DNA of 30,817 nt from Candidatus Eiseniibacteriota bacterium (GTDB lineage: Bacteria > Eisenbacteria > RBG-16-71-46 > SZUA-252). The translations under genes were made by a program, and so were the position numbers. Where the stretch lies: the NCBI GenBank assembly GCA_016880395.1, contig JAEHDN010000230.1:1-30817 (forward strand). Direction: 5' to 3'. Below, piece after piece: positions 22,576 to 30,817 of the stretch (within the stretch, counting starts at the first letter, position 1; every line of letters begins with the position of its first letter). Under the pieces are notes generated by a model. It searched no databases. It saw nothing but the letters and a program-made list of their open reading frames with translations, and was not told the origin of the DNA.

Positions 22576-23717
22576 TGCCGCGTCGCGACTACTACGAGGT
22601 GCTCGGCGTCGAGCGGGGCGCCTCGGAGGAGGAGATCAAGAAGGCCTACCGGCAGCTCGCGATGAAGCACCATCCCGACCGCAATCCGGGGAACAAGGAG
22701 GCCGAGGAGAAGTTCAAGGAGGTGGCCGAGGCGTACGAGGTCCTCCACGACGCCGACAAGCGCGCGCAGTACGACCGCTTCGGCCACGCCGCGGAGGCGC
22801 CCTTCGGAGGCGCCCAGGACTTCGCGGGGTTCGACCTCGCCGACGCGCTCCGCGCGTTCATGCGCGACTTCGGGGGCGCGGGCGGCATGGGCGGCTTCGG
22901 TGACGTGTTCGAGCAGGGCCGCGGCAGTGGTCCGCGCGAGCGCCGGGGCAACACTCTCGAGATCCGGCTCCCGCTCACGCTCGAGGAGATCGCGACGGGC
23001 GTGGAGAAGGTCGTGAAGATCCGTCACATGCGCGGCTGTGGCACGTGCAAGGGGAGCGGCGCCAAGCCCGGCACCAAGAAGAAGACCTGCCCGGTCTGCC
23101 ACGGCTCCGGACAGGTCCGCATGGTCCAGCGCTCGATCTTCGGCCAGATGATCAACATCACGACCTGCGATCGCTGCCGCGGTGAAGGGCAGGTCGTCGA
23201 ATCGCCCTGCGACACCTGCCACGGCGAGGGTCGCGTGCGCGAGCAGAGCGAGATCTCGATCAAGGTCCCCGCCGGCGTCTCCAACGGAAACTACATCCCG
23301 ATCGCCGGCATGGGGGACTCGGGTCCCCGCGGCGGGCCGTCCGGCGACCTCATCGCGCACATCGAGGAGATGGAGCACGATCTCTTCCTGCGCGACGGCG
23401 ACGACCTGATCGTCGAGGTCCCGATCAGCTTCTCCCGCGCGACGCTCGGCGGGAAGATCGAGGTGCCCGTGCTCGGCGGGGGCCGCGCCATGGTGGACGT
23501 CCCCGCCGGAGCCGCGCACGGGAAGTTCCTCCGCCTTCGCGGCAAGGGGCTGAAGAGCCTCAAGCGCTCGGGCCACGGGGATCTGCTCGTCCGCGTCGTG
23601 ATCCCCACGCCGTCCAAGATCTCCGATCGTGCGCGCAAGGTGCTCCAGGAGTTCGATCAGCTCGCCGAGTCGAAGGTCCCGGGGCCGCGGCGCCCGTCGG
23701 ACGACGTCGCTCCGTAA
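22575..23717 (+). CDS. dnaJ: Chaperone protein DnaJ
   Basis: Hsp40 co-chaperone that delivers clients to DnaK and stimulates its ATPase. The J domain (residues 1-70) has the HPD motif at 33-35. A Gly/Phe-rich region follows (APFGGAQDFAGF, GGAGGMGGFGD). Four intact CxxCxGxG zinc motifs are present: CGTCKGSG, CPVCHGSG, CDRCRGEG and CDTCHGEG. The C-terminal substrate domain ends near LQEFDQLAE. Length is 380, typical. dnaK, which commonly sits between grpE and dnaJ, is absent here; grpE and dnaJ touch directly. rsmE follows after nine bases. Confidence 0.97.
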   Translation: MPRRDYYEVLGVERGASEEEIKKAYRQLAMKHHPDRNPGNKEAEEKFKEVAEAYEVLHDADKRAQYDRFGHAAEAPFGGAQDFAGFDLADALRAFMRDFGGAGGMGGFGDVFEQGRGSGPRERRGNTLEIRLPLTLEEIATGVEKVVKIRHMRGCGTCKGSGAKPGTKKKTCPVCHGSGQVRMVQRSIFGQMINITTCDRCRGEGQVVESPCDTCHGEGRVREQSEISIKVPAGVSNGNYIPIAGMGDSGPRGGPSGDLIAHIEEMEHDLFLRDGDDLIVEVPISFSRATLGGKIEVPVLGGGRAMVDVPAGAAHGKFLRLRGKGLKSLKRSGHGDLLVRVVIPTPSKISDRARKVLQEFDQLAESKVPGPRRPSDDVAP

Positions 23718-23726
23718 CGATCGCCC

Positions 23727-24479
23727 GTGGCGGAGGCGAGGCGTCCCGACACGACCTTCTGGGTCGATCCTGCAGAGATCCGCGGCGACCATCTCACGCT
23801 GAGCCGCGAGGAGTCCCACCACCTGATCCGCGTGCACCGCGCCGCGCCCGGCACACCCTTCACCGCGATCGACGGGGCCGGCACGGCGTACGAGTGCTTC
23901 GTGGAGTCGATAACCGGTGACGTCGTGACGGCGTCGATCGCGGCACGCGATCCGGAGCGCGGCGAGCTTCCGCTCGCGATCGCCCTCCTCGTCGGGCTTC
24001 CCGATGCGGGGCCGGCCGAGGCGGTCGTGGAGCATGCGGTCCCGCTCGGAGCGAGGCGGATCGACTTCGTGGTCTGCGCGCGGAGCGAACGACACGCGCT
24101 CGGCGAGGGGAAGCTCGAGCGGCTCGACCGGATCGCCCGTGCGGGTGCCAAGCAGTCTCGCCGGTGCCGATCGGCCCTGGTGACGTCGAGCCTGTCGCTC
24201 GAAGAAGCGATCGGGGCGCTCGGTCCTGGACCCCGGTTCGTGGCCGACCCTTGGGGCACTCCACCCCCGCCCGAGGCCTTGGAATCGTCCCAAACCATGA
24301 TATCCCTGGCGGTTGGACCTCCCGGTGGATTTGATCGTGAGGAGTATGCGCGGCTCGCGAAGGCCGGATTTCACCCCATCTCCTTGGGTCCCAGCCGGTT
24401 AACGACCGAGACGGCCTCCATCGCGCTCCTCTCCGTGATCCGCAATTGGTTGCTCCGCAAGGGTCTAGGGCAAATTTGA
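23727..24479 (+). CDS. rsmE: 16S rRNA (uracil(1498)-N3)-methyltransferase RsmE
   Basis: SPOUT-class SAM-dependent methylation of U1498 of 16S rRNA. The 250-residue protein starts at GTG 23727 and shows LSREESHHLIRVHRA, then VEHAVPLGARRIDFVVCARS, GAKQSRRCRSALV, LAVGPPGGFDREEYARLAKA and SLGPSRLTTETASIALLSVI. The last two are the knotted SAM site; the usual GPEGG and LRTETA read GPPGG and LTTETA here, conservative but noticeable variants. rsmE at the end of the grpE/dnaJ operon is a recurrent bacterial order. Its TGA stop lies inside the -35 box of the rpsU promoter. Confidence 0.92.
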   Translation: MAEARRPDTTFWVDPAEIRGDHLTLSREESHHLIRVHRAAPGTPFTAIDGAGTAYECFVESITGDVVTASIAARDPERGELPLAIALLVGLPDAGPAEAVVEHAVPLGARRIDFVVCARSERHALGEGKLERLDRIARAGAKQSRRCRSALVTSSLSLEEAIGALGPGPRFVADPWGTPPPPEALESSQTMISLAVGPPGGFDREEYARLAKAGFHPISLGPSRLTTETASIALLSVIRNWLLRKGLGQI

Positions 24480-24504
24480 CAAATCCGCGTATCCGGGGTA
24501 TCTT
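24476..24504 (+). promoter_or_regulatory. Near-consensus promoter for rpsU
   Basis: TTGACA (24476-24481), a 17-base spacer and TATCTT (24499-24504) form the best sigma-70-type promoter in the window. The -35 contains the rsmE stop codon. The following leader of about 80 bases to the rpsU ATG includes a CTCC/GGAG mini-hairpin around 24531-24547 and an AGGAGG at 24575-24580. Confidence 0.8.
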
Positions 24505-24591
24505 CCTAGTGTTAGCCGAATGCTGCCCACTCCTCGAAACGGGAGGGCTGATCTCCGTACCTCAAACCATGGTTAGGAGGCGATTCCTTAG

Positions 24592-24783
24592 ATGCCCGGC
24601 ATCAGGGTCAAAGAAGGCGAGTCCTTCGAGAGTGCCCTTCGCCGGTTCAAGAAGAAGTGCGAGAAGGCTGGAGTTCTCGCCGATCTGCGTCGTCACCAGC
24701 ACTTCGAGAAACCGAGCGAGCGGCGGAAGCGGAAGCTCAACGCCGCGAAACGCAAGATGATGGCTCGGATGAAAGCCGACTAA
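24592..24783 (+). CDS. rpsU: 30S ribosomal protein S21
   Basis: Small, highly basic 63-residue protein: MPGIRVKEGESFESALRRFK, then KKCEKAGVLADLRRHQHFEK and a Lys/Arg-rich tail RKLNAAKRKMMARMKAD. This is the S21 pattern and length. S21 sits near the anti-Shine-Dalgarno end of 16S rRNA and aids initiation. It has its own strong promoter and AGGAGG, and a clear hairpin terminator downstream. In many bacteria rpsU heads the macromolecular synthesis operon with dnaG and rpoD; here mutS2 comes between. Partial readthrough past the terminator would reproduce that arrangement. Confidence 0.95.
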   Translation: MPGIRVKEGESFESALRRFKKKCEKAGVLADLRRHQHFEKPSERRKRKLNAAKRKMMARMKAD

Positions 24784-24808
24784 GGCTCGTTCGAGCTAGC
24801 TGTACGGG

Positions 24809-24836
24809 CGGGAAACCGGCAAGGGCCGGTTTCCCG
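24809..24836 (+). terminator. Hairpin terminator (or attenuator) after rpsU
   Basis: GGGAAACCGGC (24810-24820) pairs perfectly with GCCGGTTTCCC (24825-24835) around a four-base loop, with one further C-G pair outside. The T tract is short (TT). It lies 26 bases after the rpsU stop. The weak T tract may allow readthrough into mutS2-dnaG-rpoD. The remaining gap to 24943 shows no promoter I can defend. Confidence 0.7.
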
Positions 24837-24943
24837 TTCGCCTCCTGGGTCGGCACTTCGGCTTCGCACGATCACGTTCACCCTCACGTCCGGAACTTAC
24901 CGCCATTAGCGACGCGACCACGCGTTCCAGAGCGGGTACTCCG

Positions 24944-27352
24944 ATGACCGATCGTATCCACGGCATCGGGGATCACGCGACTTCGGCTTTGGAACTCCCC
25001 GCCATCCTCGGCTCGATTGCGGGGCGGGCTCGTTCCCAACCGGGCCGCGAGCGTGTCCTCCTGCTCGCGCCTCACGGCCGGCTCGACGGAGCCCTGGCCG
25101 CGCAGCAGATCTATGCCGATCTCCTGGCCTGCGCCGACGTCGGCGATCAGCCGCCCGCGGCCGCGCCTCCCGATCTCCGCACCGAGCTGGAACGACTGAG
25201 CCGCGAAGGCGCGTCCCTGCGTGGGGACGAGCTCTGGCGGATCGGTCTCCTGCTCGAGCAGGCGCGCGCGGTCGTGACCTGGCACCGGAAGACGCGGCGC
25301 GACACGCCCGGGCTCGACCTGATGCTGGGCGGGCTCGATCCCGTCGAGACGCTCCACCGCGCGATCACGCGCGCGCTCGATCCCAGCGGCGAGGTGAAGG
25401 ACGACGCGAGCCCCGAGCTCTCCCGGATCCGCCGCCGCATCCGCGGGCTCCGCGAGAAGCTCGCGTCGAAGCTCGAGTCGATCCTCCGCTCGCTCGCGAC
25501 TCCGGAGAGTTTCGTCACGCTCCGCGAGGGGCGGTACGTCGTCGCGATCCCGTCGTCGAACCGCCGCGCCCTGCCGGGCACGGTGCTCGGCCACTCGGGC
25601 TCCGGCGCGAGCCTCTTCGTGGAGCCGCGCGACGCCGCCGACGCGAACAGCGACCTGTCGGAGCTTGGCGTCGACGAGGCGGAGGAGGTGGATCGGATCC
25701 TCCGGGATCTGAGCGCGCGGGCGCACGCGCAGCGCGGGGCGCTCGAGGCCGACTTCGAAGCGCTCGTGCGGCTGGACGCGGCGCAGGCCGTCGCGGCCTG
25801 GGCGCGGGAGACCGACGGCACGCTGCCCGAGCTGACCGAGGAGCGCCGGCTCCAGCTTCGCGGCGGGCGGCACCCGCTCCTGGTCGAACGGCATCGGCGT
25901 GGCGAGACGGGAGCGCCGGTGCCGCTCGACCTGGAGCTCGACCCCGAGACGCGCATGCTCCTGATCACCGGCCCCAACATGGGCGGGAAGACCGTCGCGA
26001 TGAAGACGGTCGGCCTCCTGGCGCTCCTCGCGATGGCCGGCCTGCCGGTGCCGGCGGCGGCGGGGACCGTGATCCCGTGGCTCGATCGCGTGATCTGCGA
26101 CATCGGGGACGAGCAGTCGATCCTGGCCGACGTGAGCACGTTCCTCTCGCACCTGAGGCGCGTGACCGAGGCGCTGGGACACGCGACGGAGCGGAGCCTC
26201 GTGCTCCTGGACGAGCTTGGCTCGGGCACCGACCCGGTCGAGGGAGCGTCCCTGGGCCAGGCGGTTCTCGAGACGCTACTCGAGCGGGGCGCACTCTGCA
26301 TCGCGACGACGCATCACGGGATGCTCAAGACCTTCGCCCACGAGACCGCGGGTGTGCGGAACGCCTCGATGGCCATCGACGAGGAGACGCTCCGGCCGCG
26401 CTTCCGGATCGTCGTCGGCGTGCCGGGCGGAAGCCGCGCGATCCAGGTGGCCGAGCGGTACGGCATGGATCCCGCGGTTCTCGACCGGGCGCGGCAGCTT
26501 CTCCCCGAGGGGGAGCGCGATCTCAACAAGCTCCTCGAGGAGCTGAGCCGGCTTCGCGAGGAGGCCCGCACGGAGCGCGCGGTGCTGGAGCGGGCGCGGA
26601 TGGACCTGGCGGCGCGCGAGGCGGATCTCCGCGAGATCCGCGACCGGCTGGACGAGGAGCGGCGCGAGCGGAAGCAGGCCGAGCTCTCGGCGCGGAAGGA
26701 TCTCCTGCGCCAGCTCGAGAACCAGATCGACGACTACCGGAAGAAGCTCCGCGCGGACCGAAAGGCGACGCCCGAGCGTCTCCGCGAGGCGCGGGACATG
26801 GCGAAGGGGATCGCGGAAGAGATCGAGCGCGAGAGCCCGGAGCTGCCGGTCCGGATGGGCGAGCCGGTGCGCGGAGTGTCCGTGGGCGATCGCGTCCACG
26901 TTCCCTCGCTCCGCGCCGACGCCGAGGTCCTGACCGATCCCGACGGGGACGGCCGCGTGCGCGTTCGGATCGGGGGCGCCACGGCCATGCTCCCGCTCGC
27001 GCAGCTCAGGCGCGCGGAGGGGCAGGGCGGTGCCGCGGGCCAGCCGGCCGCGGGAGCCACGGCGGCGGGTCCGCCGCGGCGGAATCCAGTGGGTATCGAG
27101 CCGATGGAATCGAAATCCGAGATCGACGTTCGCGGCCTCGAGGCGGACGAGGCGATCCGGGCCGCGGAGCGCTTCCTCGAGGACGCCGCGATGGCGGGGC
27201 TTCCGACGGCGCGCATCATCCATGGCAAGGGGAAGGGCATCCTGCGGGAGCGGATGAAGCACTGGCTCTCGAAAAACTCGCTCGTGAAGGAGTTCCGGCT
27301 CGGCGAGATCCGGGAGGGTGGAACGGGCGTGACGGTGGTGACGCTCGGCTGA
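24944..27352 (+). CDS. mutS2: MutS2 family ATPase/endonuclease
   Basis: MutS2 proteins act in anti-recombination and in rescue of collided ribosomes. The 802-residue protein has an N-terminal core (LELPAILGSIAGRA) and a clamp segment ending GLREKLASKLESIL. The ATPase has Walker A GPNMGGKT (343-350), DIGDEQSILADVSTFLSHL, the Walker B LVLLDELGSGTDP and TTHHGMLKTFA. A long Arg/Glu coiled coil follows. The C-terminal Smr nuclease domain covers about 727-802, with IDVRGLEADEA and HGKGKGIL. The last part distinguishes it from mismatch-repair MutS. The start ATG lies 160 bases after rpsU; dnaG begins one base after the stop. Confidence 0.95.
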   Translation: MTDRIHGIGDHATSALELPAILGSIAGRARSQPGRERVLLLAPHGRLDGALAAQQIYADLLACADVGDQPPAAAPPDLRTELERLSREGASLRGDELWRIGLLLEQARAVVTWHRKTRRDTPGLDLMLGGLDPVETLHRAITRALDPSGEVKDDASPELSRIRRRIRGLREKLASKLESILRSLATPESFVTLREGRYVVAIPSSNRRALPGTVLGHSGSGASLFVEPRDAADANSDLSELGVDEAEEVDRILRDLSARAHAQRGALEADFEALVRLDAAQAVAAWARETDGTLPELTEERRLQLRGGRHPLLVERHRRGETGAPVPLDLELDPETRMLLITGPNMGGKTVAMKTVGLLALLAMAGLPVPAAAGTVIPWLDRVICDIGDEQSILADVSTFLSHLRRVTEALGHATERSLVLLDELGSGTDPVEGASLGQAVLETLLERGALCIATTHHGMLKTFAHETAGVRNASMAIDEETLRPRFRIVVGVPGGSRAIQVAERYGMDPAVLDRARQLLPEGERDLNKLLEELSRLREEARTERAVLERARMDLAAREADLREIRDRLDEERRERKQAELSARKDLLRQLENQIDDYRKKLRADRKATPERLREARDMAKGIAEEIERESPELPVRMGEPVRGVSVGDRVHVPSLRADAEVLTDPDGDGRVRVRIGGATAMLPLAQLRRAEGQGGAAGQPAAGATAAGPPRRNPVGIEPMESKSEIDVRGLEADEAIRAAERFLEDAAMAGLPTARIIHGKGKGILRERMKHWLSKNSLVKEFRLGEIREGGTGVTVVTLG

Positions 27353-27353
27353 C

Positions 27354-29192
27354 ATGACGACGACCCGCACACCTCAGGAAGCGAAGGAAGAGGTCCGGAA
27401 CGCGATCGACATCGCGCAGGTGGTCGGAGAGCGCGTGACGCTCCGTCGCGCGGGCCGCACGTGGAAGGGGCTCTGCCCGTTCCACGCGGAGAAGACCCCG
27501 TCGTTCACGGTCAATCCGGAGCGGCAGATATGGCACTGCTTCGGCTGCAACCGGGGGGGCGACGTTTTCTCGTTCCTGATGGAGATGGACAAGGTGACGT
27601 TTCCCGAGGCGCTCCAGTCGCTGGCGGAGCGCGCCGGGATCGACCTGCCGCGCGCCGAGTCGACCGCGGCCGACAAGAAGCGCGACCGGCTCTATCAGGC
27701 CACCGCGCTCGCGAGCGACTTCTTCCAGGCGAGCTTCTCGAGCGAGGCGGGCGCGCACGCGCGCGCGTACCTCGCGGGCCGCGGGTTCGACCGGCCGGCG
27801 CTCGAGCGCTTCCACATCGGCTGGGCTCCGGCGGGATGGGATGGTCTCCTGACCGCGCTCGGAAAGCTCCTGCCGGTCGAGGTGCTGGAAGAGGCTGGGC
27901 TCGTCGTGCGGCGCGGGGACGGCGGACACTACGACCGGTTCCGCAACCGCATCATGTTTCCCATCGAGATCGGAACGGGGCGGCTCGCGGGGTTTGGAGC
28001 GCGCGCGGTGGACCCGGAGGACACGCCGAAATATCTCAACTCTCCGGAGTCTCCGATCTATCGAAAGGGCGGGCTCCTCTTCGGGCTGCCACTCGCGCGG
28101 AGCGCAATCCGTGAAAAGCGGCAGGCCCTCGTGTGCGAGGGGAACCTGGACGTCGTGCGGCTCCATGCCTCCGGCTTCGCGAACTCGGTCTGCACCTCGG
28201 GCACCGCGCTCACGATCGATCAGGCCCGGGCGCTCGCGCGGTTCGAGGCGGAGGCGGTCCTGGTCTACGACGGGGACGACGCCGGGATCCGGGCGGCCGA
28301 CCGCGCGCTCGAGCCGATGCTCGCGGCGGGGCTCCCGGTCCGGGTGCTGCTCCTGCCCGAGGGGGAGGATCCCGACTCGTTCCTGCTCCGGAACGGGGCG
28401 AAGGCGTTTGCCGGCCTCCTCGAGGGAGCGATGGACGTGGCGGCCTTCCTGGCCACGGCGAGGCTCTCGTCGCCCGGGGCGAACCCGACGCCCGAGGCAC
28501 GGGTAAAGCGATACGTGGAGCTTCTCGGACGGGTGGAGGACCCGGTGCGGCGGCGGATGATGGTCCGCCGGGGCGCCGTGGCCTTCGGGGTCGAGGAGGA
28601 TGTTCTGCTCGAGGCCCTGGGTCGTAGAAGGGGAGCCGGGCGGCGGACGACGCCTGTCCGGGGCCCGGCCGGGGCAGGGCCCGCGGCCGGCGGGCCAGAG
28701 GTCGGAGGCGGGTCGGCGTCGGACAGCCCAGGTAGCCCCGGGGGCCTTCCGGAGCCCCCCGAGATCATCGACCCCGTCGAGCGGGAGCTGGCCTCGCGGT
28801 GCCTCACGGAGGACGGGGCGGTCGTCGAAGTGGCCAGAAGCGGCGGCGTGAGCTGCTTCAAGAGCAAGAGCTTACGGGCCTTGCTCGCGGACTGGCTGAC
28901 GATGGGCCGGGCGCCTCTGCCGGAGGAGCTTCGGGCGCTCGAGTCGATGGACGGGCTCGCCCGGTCACTCCTGGCGGACCACCCGGTCGAGGAGGGGATC
29001 ACGGACGAGACGGCCCGTAAGATCGCCCGGGAGCTTCTCCACCGGATCGAGGAGCGGAGGCTCAAGGCGTCGCTCCAGGAGCTGGACCGGGCCATCCGCC
29101 TGTCGGAGCGGTCCCGGGACGGGGCCCTCGACCGGTTGGTGGCCGAACGGCGGGATCTCGCATCCAAGCTACATGGTACAAACTCTGTTTAA
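27354..29192 (+). CDS. dnaG: DNA primase
   Basis: Synthesises RNA primers at the replication fork. The 612-residue protein has the N-terminal zinc ribbon with Cys41, His44, Cys62 and Cys65 (LCPFHAEKTPSF, IWHCFGCNRGGDVFSF). The RNA polymerase domain (FHIGWAPAGWDGLL, FRNRIMFPIEI, FGARAVDPEDTPKYLNSPES) and Toprim motifs (CEGNLDVVRLHASGF, VYDGDDAGIRAADRAL) follow. A Gly/Pro/Ala-rich linker (bases about 28630-28760) leads to the C-terminal helicase-binding domain. The start ATG follows the mutS2 TGA with one base between. The stop TAA is 74 bases before rpoD. Confidence 0.96.
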   Translation: MTTTRTPQEAKEEVRNAIDIAQVVGERVTLRRAGRTWKGLCPFHAEKTPSFTVNPERQIWHCFGCNRGGDVFSFLMEMDKVTFPEALQSLAERAGIDLPRAESTAADKKRDRLYQATALASDFFQASFSSEAGAHARAYLAGRGFDRPALERFHIGWAPAGWDGLLTALGKLLPVEVLEEAGLVVRRGDGGHYDRFRNRIMFPIEIGTGRLAGFGARAVDPEDTPKYLNSPESPIYRKGGLLFGLPLARSAIREKRQALVCEGNLDVVRLHASGFANSVCTSGTALTIDQARALARFEAEAVLVYDGDDAGIRAADRALEPMLAAGLPVRVLLLPEGEDPDSFLLRNGAKAFAGLLEGAMDVAAFLATARLSSPGANPTPEARVKRYVELLGRVEDPVRRRMMVRRGAVAFGVEEDVLLEALGRRRGAGRRTTPVRGPAGAGPAAGGPEVGGGSASDSPGSPGGLPEPPEIIDPVERELASRCLTEDGAVVEVARSGGVSCFKSKSLRALLADWLTMGRAPLPEELRALESMDGLARSLLADHPVEEGITDETARKIARELLHRIEERRLKASLQELDRAIRLSERSRDGALDRLVAERRDLASKLHGTNSV

Positions 29193-29266
29193 ACCAAGGC
29201 CGCAACCACCCGGCGGTTTCGCAAGGGCTCGGGCGGAATCACACGAGGGAGAGGAGACGTCACCGG

Positions 29267-30817
<1,551 letters not shown>

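Noticed and set aside
28625..28765. GC-rich Gly/Pro/Ala stretch in dnaG as a repeat or inserted element
   Set aside because: It is an in-frame flexible linker between the catalytic and C-terminal domains, without repeat units or boundaries.
29193..29266. CCGC/GCGG hairpin between dnaG and rpoD as a terminator
   Set aside because: The stem is only four pairs with a long loop and weak T tract; the gap otherwise holds only the rpoD ribosome binding site.

Overview
The window is a gene-dense, very GC-rich (roughly two-thirds G+C by eye) bacterial chromosome segment made almost entirely of housekeeping genes. It points to a diderm: there is an outer-membrane secretin, a lipid A acyltransferase of the LpxL type and an LPS-compatible gene set. 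The combination of a DUF5683 membrane protein, a DUF3467 protein, the rpsU-mutS2-dnaG-rpoD order and the high GC suits an uncultured FCB-like or Eisenbacteria/Gemmatimonadota-like lineage. That placement is inference; no 16S gene is present. I see no insertion sequence, prophage or CRISPR array.

Layout. 1-481 is the 3' end of a PilQ-type secretin, closed by a strong terminator. 589-3702 is a tightly overlapping set: aroK, rsmD, coaD, a class I aminotransferase and an FmdB-type zinc ribbon. A promoter at about 3717 precedes an isocitrate dehydrogenase, obgE, a HEAT-repeat protein, dprA and an lpxL-like gene. This run meets a minus-strand DUF3467 gene head-on. 9163-11406 encodes a GAF-domain protein built like a histidine kinase but lacking the phospho-accepting His and key ATP-binding residues. 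Two tRNA genes (Phe-GAA, Thr-CGT) follow.

11782-16590 runs glmM, glmS, ridA, selD and tRNA-Sec. glmS, ridA and selD overlap by four bases each. SelD itself reads through an in-frame TGA at its catalytic position, followed by a SECIS-like hairpin, and the tRNA-Sec gene that would decode it starts 6 bp after the selD stop. The organism therefore very probably makes selenoproteins; selA and selB must lie elsewhere.

16631-20913 carries a DUF5683 protein with an unclear start, lepA, lepB and hemW. A promoter with a CIRCE operator then drives hrcA, grpE, dnaJ and rsmE, a heat-shock operon without dnaK. A near-consensus promoter overlapping the rsmE stop drives rpsU, followed by a terminator, then mutS2, dnaG and the start of rpoD: a macromolecular-synthesis operon with mutS2 inserted.

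The items most worth follow-up are the selenocysteine SelD with adjacent selC, the catalytically degenerate kinase-like protein with an N-terminal cysteine cluster, and promoter boxes embedded in the stop codons of upstream genes.
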